Positions 37,503-47,180 of a stretch of DNA of 64,000 bases are shown here, in pieces; the first letter of the stretch is position 1; every line of letters starts with the position of its first letter. Location: NCBI RefSeq assembly GCF_002087335.1, contig NZ_MWVJ01000005.1, positions 86,888-150,887 of the forward strand. The letters run 5' to 3'. The notes beneath the pieces are model-generated. The model was not told the origin of the DNA. It ran no database searches and saw only the letters and a list, made by a program, of their open reading frames with translations. This DNA comes from Pseudophaeobacter leonis. Lineage in GTDB: Bacteria; Pseudomonadota; Alphaproteobacteria; Rhodobacterales; Rhodobacteraceae. Position numbers and translations under genes: made by a program.

Positions 37503-39470
37503 CTAGTGATCCCGCCGTTTGCTCAGATAATCCTCTGTGGTGCGGACCTGCGGACGCTCGGCGCCTGCAAGCGGGCTGTCTTTCTGGTGGAACTGGGCCT
37601 GAACCCGGCAATTGTCACACATCTGGATCATCCGGGCCATCTCGGGGCGGGCGAACATTGCGTGCTTACCGGCCAGTTTTTCGGTGATCTTTTCGATGGT
37701 CGATTTCACCCCAAACAGGGCGCCGCAGTCGACACAGGCAAAAGGCTCCTCTTCGTGCAGCACCACCTGCGACAGGGCCTCTGGTGTGAGGTTCAGGCGT
37801 GGCTCATAGGTGATGGCATCTTCCGGACAGGTATTGGCACAGATGCCACATTGCAGGCAGGCATCTTCCTGAAACCTGAGCTGCGGCAGATCCGGGTTGT
37901 CGCCCAGAGCCCCCGAGGGGCAGAGCGACACACAGGACAGACACAGGGTGCAGCTATCCTGATTTACCAGCACCGCCCCGTAGGGGGCCTGATCGGGCAA
38001 CGCCAGGTGTTGCGCCTCGGGGTGCAGGGTCTGGGCCGCCTGCCGGGTGATCTGGCGGCGCGACCCCTTGGGGCGGATCGGCGTCGAAACTGGCGCCGGG
38101 GCGACGGTGTTATACAGGGCGTCCCTCAGGGCATCGGGATCCTCAAGATCCAGCAGCCGGGCACGGCCGGCGCCCGCAATGGCCAGCGCCAGATCCAGTT
38201 CGCCCTGTTGTACATCCCGGTCAACCCCGCGGCTAAGCAACAGCGACACATCAGAAAATCCGGCCGCCAGAGCCGCCAGAATTTCGGCATGGCCAAAGGC
38301 GTTGAGCGCATCGACCTCAATCGGGACCACATCAGCAGGCAGACCGCGGCCAAAGCGCGCCGCAAGGCGGATCATTTCGCTGCCGTGCTCATTGACCACC
38401 AACAGACGTGGTGCCAGGCCACCGGCCTCAAGATAGGCTTTGGCGAGGGTCTGGATGCGGCTGAACTGCGCCTCGGTTGGCGGCGCATCATAGGTGATCG
38501 CGCCCGAGGGACACAGCGCCGCACAGGCACCACAGCCGGCACAGACCATCGGGTCAATACTGACATGATCGCCTGCGGAGGTGATCGCCGAGGTCGGGCA
38601 ATGATCGAGACATTTGTTGCAGCCCTTTTGACTGGCCCGTGAATGCGCGCAAAGCAAAGGCTCGTGCCGCAGGTAGAGCGGTTTTTCAAAGGTGCCAACC
38701 ATCTGGCTGGCGCTGAGGATCGCGTCGGCCACCGCCTGCGGGTTTTTGGGATCGGCGCGCAGATAGCCTTCGCGTTTTTCAGGGGCTGGAAACAGCGGCG
38801 TGGTGCCCCTGAGGTCGAGAATAATGTCGCAGTCCGACACGCCTCCATCCTGGGGCGGCGACCAGGACCACTGCCGCCCGGTGGTGTCGAGCTGTTGCAA
38901 CGCGTCAAAACTGACCTGAAACTGCCCCAGCGCGCCCTGTGCCTGGCGCAAGCGGCCAAGGATTATGTCAAATCCGCGCCCCAGCGCCGTGCCCGTGGCG
39001 GGCTCCTGCGCGCCGCTGCCTTCCAGCAACACAGTGACACCCAGAGACTCCTGCAGGCGTTCAGCAGCCGCAAGACTGAGCTCGGGCGCCCCGAGAATGA
39101 GGCAAAGCCCCTCGGATGTGACATCCATAGATTTGCCCAGCGGCAGCTCCAGTGCAGCCTCAGCCACCAAAGCGGACATTTTGGGTATCAGATCACCCTT
39201 ATCGGTGGTCCATCCGGCCCGGTCCCGCAGGTCGAGGCAGGCGGGCTCGGGGGCCTCGATTTCGGCCGCCAAAGAGGCAAAGAATCTTTTTTCCTGAGCG
39301 CAGCAAATGACAGCCTCTCCAGTAGAAATGGCGGCGGCTGCGGTCTCCATCTGGCTGCTGCAAAGCGCTGTATGAACGGGGCTGCAGTCGAGGCCGGTCG
39401 CCTTGGAGAGGGCCTCTGGGTCCAGGGTCTGTGTTCCAGAACAATCACATAAAATCAACTGCTTGGCCAT
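37503..39470 (-). CDS. Multi-cluster 4Fe-4S ferredoxin-type protein of the formate dehydrogenase locus
   Basis: This 655-residue soluble protein has four CxxCxxCxxxCP-type or close motifs: GCNKCLDHCP, CAGCGACAALCP, CTLCLSCVSLCP and CLQCGICANTCP. A C-terminal pair, CVDCG and CDNCR, may bind a further metal. The N-terminal 270 residues (ILCDCSGTQTLDPEAL...) are an electron-transfer or quinone-reductase-like region without cysteine motifs of the ferredoxin kind. There is no signal or membrane segment, so it is cytoplasmic. It is divergent from DUF3305 and probably links electron transfer or cofactor sulfuration to formate dehydrogenase; that is inference from conserved neighbourhood. Confidence 0.85.
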   Translation of the reverse strand: MAKQLILCDCSGTQTLDPEALSKATGLDCSPVHTALCSSQMETAAAAISTGEAVICCAQEKRFFASLAAEIEAPEPACLDLRDRAGWTTDKGDLIPKMSALVAEAALELPLGKSMDVTSEGLCLILGAPELSLAAAERLQESLGVTVLLEGSGAQEPATGTALGRGFDIILGRLRQAQGALGQFQVSFDALQQLDTTGRQWSWSPPQDGGVSDCDIILDLRGTTPLFPAPEKREGYLRADPKNPQAVADAILSASQMVGTFEKPLYLRHEPLLCAHSRASQKGCNKCLDHCPTSAITSAGDHVSIDPMVCAGCGACAALCPSGAITYDAPPTEAQFSRIQTLAKAYLEAGGLAPRLLVVNEHGSEMIRLAARFGRGLPADVVPIEVDALNAFGHAEILAALAAGFSDVSLLLSRGVDRDVQQGELDLALAIAGAGRARLLDLEDPDALRDALYNTVAPAPVSTPIRPKGSRRQITRQAAQTLHPEAQHLALPDQAPYGAVLVNQDSCTLCLSCVSLCPSGALGDNPDLPQLRFQEDACLQCGICANTCPEDAITYEPRLNLTPEALSQVVLHEEEPFACVDCGALFGVKSTIEKITEKLAGKHAMFARPEMARMIQMCDNCRVQAQFHQKDSPLAGAERPQVRTTEDYLSKRRDH

Positions 39471-39857
39471 CGTATTCCTCGCGTATTTTTGGGCGAAATT
39501 CAGTCTGTATCACCGCCTGCTGGGAGGTCACACTAGGCTTGTTTCGGGGCTCAGGTAAACCGGTTTGACGCGGCCAGTCGGCCAGAGGACGGGAGAATCA
39601 GGTCAGGGTGATTCGGAAATTAGGCCGCTGTTTTGTTTCCTGAGTTTTTTTGTCGAAATGGACAATTCGTCCACTGCCTGCCGAAGGGGGGTGTGGGGTG
39701 CCCCAATTTGTCCCGGCCCGGTTGTTTTCGCCAAGTCAGCGCAAAACGTTCTTTTGTTACGTCAACGGCCTGCGCACTCTAGGCTCAACGATACTCCGGC
39801 GCTTTGCGACCGGAGTCGGGAGATGACGGGGGAGATAATCATGGATGTCGTGACAGA
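39471..39857. promoter_or_regulatory. Divergent control region of the formate dehydrogenase locus
   Basis: No gene is supported. Perfect inverted repeats are TGGAC-N5-GTCCA (39659-39673) and ACTCCGG-N10-CCGGAGT (39793-39816). The stretch 39630-39660 is T-rich. A ribosome site GGGGGAG precedes ATG 39841, which reads only seven codons (MDVVTE) before a TGA overlapping the GTG at 39858. No sigma54 consensus (TGGCAC-N5-TTGCA) was seen. Confidence 0.45.
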
Positions 39858-40427
39858 GTGAGCCAAAGCGCGCAGAAAATTGATGTCATGCCGGTTGGGG
39901 TGGTGATCCGCCGCAGCCCGGGTGTAACGCGCTGGGCCAAATGGAACTGGACGGTGTCGGGGCTTTTGCCTGCGGCACAGCCAGCGGATTGGCGGCTGTT
40001 GCGGACTGAGGACGGTGTGAGCGAGTATCACGCCGCCACTCTGCCGTTGGAGCTGCACCGCGCCGAGGCCGAGGCCTATATGCAGGCGCTCACCACCAAT
40101 CCGCCCTGCCTTTATGTGATCCTGCGCGACAGCGATGAGGGGACGTTTCCACTGGAGGTCACGCTGATCACCGCCTCGCCGTTTGAGGCGCAGGACTATG
40201 CCGACAGTGGCGAAGAGCTGGTTGAGAAGGTGGCGATGCCCACGGGGCTAGTGGCCTGGCTGCGCGAGTTCACGCTGGCGCATTTCCACGAGGAGGAGTT
40301 CAAGAAACGCCGTCGTGACAAAAAAGATATCGGGGCCAGTGAGGATGGCATTGGTGATCCGCGCATCGCGCAGCTCACGGATGTCTATCGTTCGCCAGCC
40401 CTGGCCAAGAAAGGCCGGTTGCAATGA
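39858..40427 (+). CDS. DUF3305-domain protein of the formate dehydrogenase locus
   Basis: This protein of about 189 residues has the DUF3305 pattern: MPVGVVIRRSPGVTRWAKW, EYHAATLPLELHRAEAEAY, EAQDYADSGEELVEKV and FKKRRRDKK. It starts at GTG 39858 as read. The better ribosome site belongs to ATG 39841, one base out of frame, so MDVVTE may be its real N-terminus after correcting an indel. It has no membrane segment. It is a conserved accessory of membrane-associated formate dehydrogenases with unknown biochemical role. Its stop overlaps DUF3306 (ATGA). Confidence 0.85.
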   Translation: MSQSAQKIDVMPVGVVIRRSPGVTRWAKWNWTVSGLLPAAQPADWRLLRTEDGVSEYHAATLPLELHRAEAEAYMQALTTNPPCLYVILRDSDEGTFPLEVTLITASPFEAQDYADSGEELVEKVAMPTGLVAWLREFTLAHFHEEEFKKRRRDKKDIGASEDGIGDPRIAQLTDVYRSPALAKKGRLQ

Positions 40428-41161
40428 GCGGGCGTGATTTCTGGTCCCGTCGACAGGCCGCCGTCGCGGCCGAGGCTGTCGCCGAGGAACGCGTCGATGC
40501 CGAAAGCGAAGCGGCTGCGCGTGAGGCTGAGGTCGCAGAGCAAAGTGACGCCGAGATTTTGGCCGCGCTGGAACTCCCTGAGCCGGAGAGCCTGGTGGAA
40601 GGCGATGACTTCAAGATCTTCCTCACCGATCAGGTCCCGGCCCGCATCAAAACCCGCGCCCTGCGACACCTGTGGCGGGCCAATCCGGTGCTCGCCCGTG
40701 TTGATGGGCTGGTGGATTACGGTGAGGATTTCACCGATGCCGCCTGTGTGATCGAAGGCCTGCAGACCGCCTATCAGGTTGGCAAAGGCATGACCAAGCA
40801 CGTCGATGAGTTGGCCCGTCAGGCCAGGCTGGCGAGCGGCGAGGTCGAGACTGCTGGCGAGGAGGCGGATGCCCTGACTGTTGGCGACAGCGAAACTGAT
40901 GGCGAGACTGAGGCCGCACCGCTCGATGCGACAAGCGCTGAGCAGATGGCCGACACCGCAACTGGCACCGCAACAGACAGCCAAGTGGACAGTCAAGTAG
41001 ACAGCAATCTGGACAGTGCGGCGCTGACCCCGCTGGACACGGACCAAAATGCCGCGGCACCGGTTGCGGCCTATGCCGCAGAAACAGCCGAGATCACCGA
41101 AAGTTTTGCCACCGCAGCCCCCCGACGCATGCGCTTTTCTTTTGAAAGGGCGCAGGGATGA
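40424..41161 (+). CDS. DUF3306-domain protein of the formate dehydrogenase locus
   Basis: This 245-residue protein begins MSGRDFWSRRQAAV, the family's conserved opening, with an acidic coiled-coil-like stretch at residues 15-45. The core FLTDQVPARIKTRALRHLWRANPVLARVDGLVDYGEDFTD ends near residue 120. The C-terminal half is low complexity and rich in Ala, Thr and Asp, with DSQVDSQVDSNLDS repeats, before a basic end (PRRMRFSFERAQG). Function is unknown. It is translationally coupled to DUF3305 and TorD. Confidence 0.85.
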   Translation: MSGRDFWSRRQAAVAAEAVAEERVDAESEAAAREAEVAEQSDAEILAALELPEPESLVEGDDFKIFLTDQVPARIKTRALRHLWRANPVLARVDGLVDYGEDFTDAACVIEGLQTAYQVGKGMTKHVDELARQARLASGEVETAGEEADALTVGDSETDGETEAAPLDATSAEQMADTATGTATDSQVDSQVDSNLDSAALTPLDTDQNAAAPVAAYAAETAEITESFATAAPRRMRFSFERAQG

Positions 41162-41829
41162 GCATCAACGAGAGCACCCGCAAGGAGCCCACCATGACGA
41201 CGACCACTGTAGAGACAAGTCCTGAGGCCGCTGTGCGAGCTGCGCCGATCGGGGCAGAAGATCAGATGCGGGCGGATCTGTATAACTCCCTCGGAGTGAT
41301 GCTGGCGGCGCCGCCCGATATGATGCTGCTGCAACAGACAGCGGGTCTTGCGGGCGATGACAGTGATCTTGGCAGTGCGATAAATGCGCTGGCAAAGCTG
41401 GCGCAGCACAGCAAACCGGCCTCGGCTGAACGCGAATTCAACAAGCTCTTTATCGGCCTCGGGCGCGGCGAGCTGCTGCCCTATGCCAGCTACTACCTGA
41501 CAGGGTTTCTCAATGAGAAACCACTGGCGCAGCTGCGTCAGGACATGGCGGCTTCGGGGCTGACCCGGGCGCCGAATTCCTATGAGCCCGAGGATAACAT
41601 CGCGTCAATGATGGAGATGATGGGAGCGATGATCGTCGGCCGTTTTGGCACGGCGGCGGGTGTCACGCGGCAAAAGACCTTCTTTAACAAACATATCGGC
41701 CCCTGGGCCGGGCATTTCTTTTCGGATCTCGAAGGCGCCAAGGCCTCGGTTCTCTATGCAGCCCTCGGCGCGGTCGGGCGGCAGTTTATGGAGATCGAAG
41801 CCGAAGGTTTTCGGATGAGCGCGGAGTAA
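41158..41829 (+). CDS. TorD-family molybdoenzyme chaperone
   Basis: This 223-residue all-helical chaperone has the family signature NKHIGPWAGHFFSDLE near residue 180 and the earlier LFIGLGRGELLPYASYYLTG. Such proteins bind the Tat signal of a molybdoenzyme and hold it until cofactor insertion; here the client is the alpha subunit with its RRTFLRG signal. The ATG overlaps DUF3306. The first 13 residues may be extra, since a second in-frame ATG (MTTTTVETS) has its own AAGGAG. Confidence 0.88.
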   Translation: MSINESTRKEPTMTTTTVETSPEAAVRAAPIGAEDQMRADLYNSLGVMLAAPPDMMLLQQTAGLAGDDSDLGSAINALAKLAQHSKPASAEREFNKLFIGLGRGELLPYASYYLTGFLNEKPLAQLRQDMAASGLTRAPNSYEPEDNIASMMEMMGAMIVGRFGTAAGVTRQKTFFNKHIGPWAGHFFSDLEGAKASVLYAALGAVGRQFMEIEAEGFRMSAE

Positions 41830-41913
41830 TCCGCATAAGGGCGTGATCCCGTGAGGGCGCGCGCCATAACCCAGTGAAACAGGACCCGGCCTCTGCCGGG
41901 AGGAGGAGTTCAC

Positions 41914-42105
41914 ATGAGCAAGAAAGATGAGGGGGCCAAAAGCCGCCGCGACTTTCTGAAACTGGCGGCCACAACGGCACCGCTGGCTGCGGTGGCGGTT
42001 GCCACCAGTGGAACAGAGGCTGCGGCCGCTGAACCCGATCTGGCACCCGACAAGATGCAGGATACCGCGCATACCCGCGCCTACTACGAAAGCACCCGGT
42101 TCTGA
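41914..42105 (+). CDS. Small Tat-signal protein of the formate dehydrogenase locus
   Basis: This 63-residue protein consists of a twin-arginine signal (SRRDFLKLAATTAPLAAVAV, Arg11-Arg12) and a short tail ending in AYYESTRF. It matches the small Tat-targeted peptide family found just ahead of formate dehydrogenase alpha (TIGR02811 type). AGGAGGAG precedes the start, and a small GC hairpin (CCCGGC/GCCGGG) lies before it. The role may be co-export or anchoring of the enzyme; not established. Confidence 0.85.
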   Translation: MSKKDEGAKSRRDFLKLAATTAPLAAVAVATSGTEAAAAEPDLAPDKMQDTAHTRAYYESTRF

Positions 42106-42233
42106 AAAGCACCGGTCGCAGATAACGATCCTTCATTGGCCACAGGCAACTGGTTGCGAGACGCCCGACCGCCACGTGGTTTTCCATGAACCAAGCGCGC
42201 TCTCTTTTTTGGGGGCTAGCAAGGGAGGTTTAC

Positions 42234-45128
42234 ATGCTTAGGAAAAAGACCAACGGGGTTGCGAGACGCCCCCAGCGGAGCTCGATCCTCAATAAAGTCG
42301 CAGAGACATCTGTTGACCGCCGCACATTTTTGCGCGGCTCCGGTCTGGCCATTGGCGGCCTGGCCGCCATCAGCGCCACCGGCGGATCCGTTACCCAGGC
42401 CAATGCCTCGACGGCAGCGGCTGGTGCGGTTGAGACCATCAAATCCATCTGCACCCACTGTTCGGTTGGCTGTACCGTTGTTGCCGAAGTGCAAAAAGGC
42501 GTCTGGACCGGGCAAGAGCCTGGCTGGGACAGCCCCTTTAACCTGGGCGCACATTGCGCCAAGGGGGCTTCGGTACGCGAGCACGCCCATGGCGAGCGCC
42601 GCCTGAAATACCCGATGAAAAAAGAGGGTGGAGAGGGGAAGCGCATCAGCTGGGATCAGGCGATCGACGAGATCGGCGGCGGCATGATGGATATCCGCGA
42701 GGAAAGCGGCCCGGACAGTGTTTACTGGCTCGGCTCTGCCAAGCACAACAACGAGCAGGCCTATCTGTTCCGCAAATTTGCTGCCTATTGGGGCACCAAT
42801 AACGTCGACCACCAGGCGCGGATTTGTCACTCAACCACCGTTGCGGGCGTTGCCAATACATGGGGCTACGGCGCCATGACCAACTCCTACAACGACATCC
42901 ACAACTCGAAATCGATCTTCATCATTGGTGGCAACCCGGCCGAGGCACACCCTGTCTCGCTGTTGCACCTGCTGAAGGCGAAAGAGCAGAACAACGCGCC
43001 GGTGATCGTGTGTGATCCGCGCTTTACCCGTACGGCGGCCCATGCGGATGAATATGTCCGCTTCCGTCCCGGCACCGATGTGGCGCTGGTCTGGGGTATC
43101 CTGTGGCATATCTTTGAGAACGGCTGGGAAGACAAAGAGTTCATCCGCACCCGTGTCTGGGGGATGGAGCAGATCCGCGATGAGGTGAAAAGCTGGACCC
43201 CTGAAGAGGTCGAGCGAGTCACTGGCGCTCCCGGTGAGCAGCTGGCGCGGGTCGCCCGCACTCTGGCCAACAACCGTCCCGGCACCGTGATCTGGTGCAT
43301 GGGTGGCACGCAACATACCACGGGTAACAACAACACCCGCGCCTATTGCATCCTGCAGCTGGCGCTGGGCAATATGGGCGCCTCCGGTGGTGGCACCAAT
43401 ATCTTCCGTGGCCACGACAACGTACAGGGCGCCACCGATCTGGGCGTGCTGTCGCATACGCTGCCCGGCTATTATGTCCTGTCCAAAGGCGCCTGGGCCC
43501 ATTGGGCGCGGGTCTGGGAAGAAGATCCCGACTGGCTGGCAAATCAGTTCGATATGCTGAAAGGCGCGGACGGCAAAGACAAGAGCCTGCAGAACCTCAA
43601 AGGCATTCCTGTCAGCCGCTGGATTGATGGTATTCTTGAAGACAAAGAGAACATCGATCAGCCCAACAATGTACGGGCGATGGTTCTGTGGGGGCATGCG
43701 CCCAACTCGCAGACCCGGATGACGGAAATGAAAACCGCGATGGAGCAGCTGGATATGCTGGTCGTGATCGACCCCTATCCGACGGTTTCCGCTGTTTTGC
43801 AGGACCGCACCGATGGCGTCTATCTGCTGCCGGCCTGTACCCAGTTTGAAACCCGCGGCTCTGTCACGGCGTCAAACCGGTCCTTCCAGTGGCGTGACCG
43901 CGTGGTTGAACCCCTGTTCGAGAGCCTGCCGGATGAAGTCATCATGGCCAAGTTCGCCAACAAGTTCGGCTGGGCTGACCGTCTGTTCCGCAACGTCGAG
44001 ATGGAAGACGCGGAAACACCCAATGTTGAAAGCATCACGCGTGAGTTCAACAAGGGTCTGTGGACCATTGGCTATACCGGTCAAAGCCCGGAACGGCTTA
44101 AACTGCACATGGCCAATCAGCACACCTTTGACCGCACAACACTGCGCGCGGTGGGTGGTCCTGCTGATGGGGATTACTACGGTCTGCCATGGCCCTGCTG
44201 GGGCACTGCCGAGATGAACCATCCCGGTACGCCGAACCTCTATGATATGTCCAAGCCGGTCTCTGAGGGTGGTCTCACCTTCCGTGCGCGTTTTGGCGTA
44301 GAGCGCGATGGCGACAATCTGCTGGCCGAAGGCGTCTACAGCAAGAACTCGGAAATCCAGGATGGCTATCCTGAATTCACCATGCAGATGCTGATGGATC
44401 TTGGCTGGGATGGCGACCTGACCGACGAAGAACGTGCCTCTATCGAGGCCGTGGCCGGTCCCAAGACCAACTGGAAAACCGACCTCTCTGGCGGTATCCA
44501 GCGGGTGGCGATTGCCCACGAATGCGCTCCCTTCGGCAATGCCAAGGCGCGTGCTGTGGTCTGTACCTTCCCGGATCCGGTGCCCATTCACCGCGAGCCG
44601 CTCTATACCAACCGGCGTGATCTGATTGAGGACTACCCAACATATGAGGATCGTCAGGCCTATCGTCTGCCCACCCTCTATGCCTCGATCCAGAAAAACG
44701 ATGTCTCCAAGGACTATCCGATCATCCCCACCTCCGGGCGACTGGTGGAATATGAGGGCGGCGGTGAAGAGACGCGGTCCAACCCCTGGCTGGCAGAATT
44801 GCAGCAGGACATGTTTGTCGAAATCAACACGCGCGATGCCAATAATCTGGGCGTGCGGGACGGCGAACAGTGCTGGGTCGAAGGCCCCGAAGGCGGCAAG
44901 GTCAAGGTTATGGCCATGGTCACCGAACGGGTTGGCGCAGGGGTTGCCTTTATGCCGTTCCACTTTGGCGGGCATTACCAGGGCGAGGATCTGAGGGAGA
45001 AATATCCCGAAGGTGCAGCCCCCTACGTTCTGGGTGAAAGCGCCAACGTGGCCTTCACCTATGGCTATGACAGCGTCACGCAAATGCAAGAGAGCAAATG
45101 CACTCTTTGCAAAATCACTGCAGCATAA
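42234..45128 (+). CDS. Formate dehydrogenase alpha (catalytic) subunit
   Basis: This 964-residue molybdopterin enzyme oxidises formate to CO2. The Tat signal is VDRRTFLRGSGLAIGG (Arg29-Arg30). The N-terminal 4Fe-4S cluster ligands are Cys73, Cys76, Cys80 and Cys108. The metal ligand position is Cys198 (HQARICHSTT), so it is a cysteine, not selenocysteine, enzyme. The following HSTTVAG contains the catalytic His. The C-terminal molybdopterin dinucleotide domain ends in SKCTLCKITAA, which carries two extra cysteines. The start ATG 42234 follows GGGAGG. Tat export plus a cytochrome b partner indicates a periplasm-facing, quinone-reducing enzyme. Confidence 0.94.
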   Translation: MLRKKTNGVARRPQRSSILNKVAETSVDRRTFLRGSGLAIGGLAAISATGGSVTQANASTAAAGAVETIKSICTHCSVGCTVVAEVQKGVWTGQEPGWDSPFNLGAHCAKGASVREHAHGERRLKYPMKKEGGEGKRISWDQAIDEIGGGMMDIREESGPDSVYWLGSAKHNNEQAYLFRKFAAYWGTNNVDHQARICHSTTVAGVANTWGYGAMTNSYNDIHNSKSIFIIGGNPAEAHPVSLLHLLKAKEQNNAPVIVCDPRFTRTAAHADEYVRFRPGTDVALVWGILWHIFENGWEDKEFIRTRVWGMEQIRDEVKSWTPEEVERVTGAPGEQLARVARTLANNRPGTVIWCMGGTQHTTGNNNTRAYCILQLALGNMGASGGGTNIFRGHDNVQGATDLGVLSHTLPGYYVLSKGAWAHWARVWEEDPDWLANQFDMLKGADGKDKSLQNLKGIPVSRWIDGILEDKENIDQPNNVRAMVLWGHAPNSQTRMTEMKTAMEQLDMLVVIDPYPTVSAVLQDRTDGVYLLPACTQFETRGSVTASNRSFQWRDRVVEPLFESLPDEVIMAKFANKFGWADRLFRNVEMEDAETPNVESITREFNKGLWTIGYTGQSPERLKLHMANQHTFDRTTLRAVGGPADGDYYGLPWPCWGTAEMNHPGTPNLYDMSKPVSEGGLTFRARFGVERDGDNLLAEGVYSKNSEIQDGYPEFTMQMLMDLGWDGDLTDEERASIEAVAGPKTNWKTDLSGGIQRVAIAHECAPFGNAKARAVVCTFPDPVPIHREPLYTNRRDLIEDYPTYEDRQAYRLPTLYASIQKNDVSKDYPIIPTSGRLVEYEGGGEETRSNPWLAELQQDMFVEINTRDANNLGVRDGEQCWVEGPEGGKVKVMAMVTERVGAGVAFMPFHFGGHYQGEDLREKYPEGAAPYVLGESANVAFTYGYDSVTQMQESKCTLCKITAA

Positions 45129-45140
45129 GGAGAGAGAGAC

Positions 45141-45734
45141 ATGGCAAGAGCAAAGTTCCTCTGCGACGCCGAACGCTGCATTGAATGCAATGCCTGCGTC
45201 ACCGCTTGTAAGAACGAGCACGAAGTCCCCTGGGGCATCAATCGCCGCCGGGTTGTCACCATCAATGATGGCAACCCCGGTGAGCGGTCGATCTCGGTCG
45301 CCTGTATGCATTGTTCCGATGCACCCTGCATGGCCGTCTGTCCGGTGGATTGCTTCTATCAGACCGACGACGGTGTGGTGCTGCACTCCAAAGACCTCTG
45401 CATTGGCTGTGGTTATTGCTTTTACGCGTGCCCCTTTGGGGCGCCGCAATATCCGCAGGCGGGCAGCTTTGGCAGCCGTGGCAAGATGGACAAATGCACC
45501 TTCTGCGCCGGTGGCCCTGAGGAGAACCACTCCAATGCGGAGTTCTCCAAATATGGCCGCAACCGGATCGCTGAAGGCAAGCTGCCGATCTGTGCCGAGA
45601 TGTGCTCCACCAAGGCGCTTTTGGCGGGCGACGGAGACATGGTCTCTAACGTCTACCGCGAGCGCGTGGTGGAACGGGGCTTTGGCTCCGGCGCCTGGGG
45701 CTGGGGCACAGCCTATGAGCAAAAGGGCGGCTAA
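45141..45734 (+). CDS. Formate dehydrogenase beta subunit, four-cluster ferredoxin type
   Basis: This 197-residue iron-sulfur subunit passes electrons from the alpha subunit to cytochrome b. Four cysteine clusters are visible: CIECNACVTACKNEHEVPWG, CMHCSDAPCMAVCP, CIGCGYCFYACPFG, and CTFC with CAEMC. It starts 12 bases past the alpha stop with AGGAGAGAGA. Its lack of a membrane anchor suits docking on the gamma subunit. Confidence 0.94.
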   Translation: MARAKFLCDAERCIECNACVTACKNEHEVPWGINRRRVVTINDGNPGERSISVACMHCSDAPCMAVCPVDCFYQTDDGVVLHSKDLCIGCGYCFYACPFGAPQYPQAGSFGSRGKMDKCTFCAGGPEENHSNAEFSKYGRNRIAEGKLPICAEMCSTKALLAGDGDMVSNVYRERVVERGFGSGAWGWGTAYEQKGG

Positions 45735-45833
45735 TCGCCTCTGACTGTTCACATGAGACGGGGATGGCCTGCGATACGTGGGCCGTCTCCGAACTTGTAT
45801 CTCAAATTCCCGACCTGCAAAGGAGTGTAGCCC

Positions 45834-47078
45834 ATGCTGCGCCTGGCATTTGTCTTTTTCGTGCAGCTGATGCTGTGTTTCTCTTTGGTGCCTGGCTTGG
45901 CTATAGCACAGCAGGCCGTTGCACAGGACGCCGCTGCGGGCGCGCAGATCGACCGTAGTTCTACGGGCGGTGCGCAAAACCTGAACGATATTCTGGCACG
46001 TCAACGCGGCCAGGCTCTGGATGATCGTTTTCGCAGCGAAAACACGGGCAATCCGGATGCGGCTGCAGCCATGACGCAGCAGTTGGGGACGCTGGGGGGG
46101 GCCTCAGATCCCGAGCTCTGGCGCCAGTTGCGCTATGGCACGGCCGAGGTGAAGGTCTCTGCTGGCGGCGATGTTGCCAAGGTGCTGGTGCAGGATGGCG
46201 GCATGCGCTGGCAGGCTTTTCGCGATGGCCCGCTGCGCCAGTATGGCGCCTGGCTGTTGCTGGGCACGCTCGCGGCATTAGGGGTATTCTTTCTGTTGCG
46301 CGGGCGGATCAGGATTGACGGTGAGAAAACCGGCCGCACCGTGACACGCTTCAAAGCGGTTGAGCGTTTTGGCCACTGGCTGATGGCGGGTTCGTTTATT
46401 GTGCTGGGCGTGACGGGGATCCTGTCGCTGGTTGGCAGGGTGATCATCGCGCCCTATCTGGGACGTGCGCCAAACGCAGCGCTGCTGGATGTGGGCAAAT
46501 GGCTGCACAACGTGGTCGCCTGGGGCTTTATGGTTGGGCTGGCGATGATTATCGTCATGTGGGTTGCCCACAATATCCCCAATCGCACCGATCTGGTTTG
46601 GCTGCGCCAGTTTGGCGGCATTATTGGCTCGGCGCACCCGCCGGCCAAGAAATTCAACGCCGGGCAAAAGCTGATCTTCTGGTCGGTTGTGCTGTTTGGC
46701 ATCTCGATTTCAGTCTCTGGCGTGTCGTTGTTGTTCCCCTATGAGCTGCCGCTGTTTGCCAAAACCTTTGCGGCGCTGAATGGGCTGGGTCTGCCCGAGC
46801 TGTTTGGGTTTGGTGCGCTTCCGGTCGAGCTGGCACCACAAGAGGAAATGCAGCTGGCCCAGGCCTGGCACGCGGTGCTTGGCTTTGTGCTGATGGCGAT
46901 CATCATTGCCCATATCTACATTGGCTCTGTCGGCATGGAAGGCGCCTATGATGCCATGGGCTCAGGGGAGGTGGATGAGGCCTGGGCGCGTCAACACCAC
47001 TCAATCTGGCTGGAAGAGGTACAGCAAAAGCAAGCGGATGCCTCAGTCGCCGGTAAGGCGTCTACACCAGCGGAATGA
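45834..47078 (+). CDS. Formate dehydrogenase gamma subunit, cytochrome b556 type
   Basis: This 414-residue membrane subunit has a signal peptide (residues 1-25) and an N-terminal periplasmic stretch of about 110 residues. The cytochrome b core comprises AWLLLGTLAALGVFFLL, HWLMAGSFIVLGVTGILSL, VVAWGFMVGLAMIIVMWVAH, LIFWSVVLFGISISVSGVSLLFP and HAVLGFVLMAIIIAHIYIGS. Conserved His residues (ERFGHWLMAG, KWLHNVV, WHAVLG, AHIYIG) are the heme ligands. It moves electrons to quinone. AAGGAGTG precedes the start. Confidence 0.92.
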   Translation: MLRLAFVFFVQLMLCFSLVPGLAIAQQAVAQDAAAGAQIDRSSTGGAQNLNDILARQRGQALDDRFRSENTGNPDAAAAMTQQLGTLGGASDPELWRQLRYGTAEVKVSAGGDVAKVLVQDGGMRWQAFRDGPLRQYGAWLLLGTLAALGVFFLLRGRIRIDGEKTGRTVTRFKAVERFGHWLMAGSFIVLGVTGILSLVGRVIIAPYLGRAPNAALLDVGKWLHNVVAWGFMVGLAMIIVMWVAHNIPNRTDLVWLRQFGGIIGSAHPPAKKFNAGQKLIFWSVVLFGISISVSGVSLLFPYELPLFAKTFAALNGLGLPELFGFGALPVELAPQEEMQLAQAWHAVLGFVLMAIIIAHIYIGSVGMEGAYDAMGSGEVDEAWARQHHSIWLEEVQQKQADASVAGKASTPAE

Positions 47079-47180
47079 GGCCAGGGTTCTGAAACAGATG
47101 GCGCTGCAGGCGGAGGCCCTGATAGGCTTTGGATCATGGTAGCTTTGTCCCCCTGGGGGCGAGGCTGCCTAGAGAGAGGA

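Noticed and set aside
42825..42835. Possible selenocysteine formate dehydrogenase
   Set aside because: The metal-ligand position is a normal cysteine codon (HQARICHSTT) and there is no in-frame TGA in the gene.
43872..46004. 710-codon minus-strand open frame opposite formate dehydrogenase alpha and beta
   Set aside because: The coding strand carries clear molybdoenzyme and ferredoxin motifs. The antisense frame is compositional.
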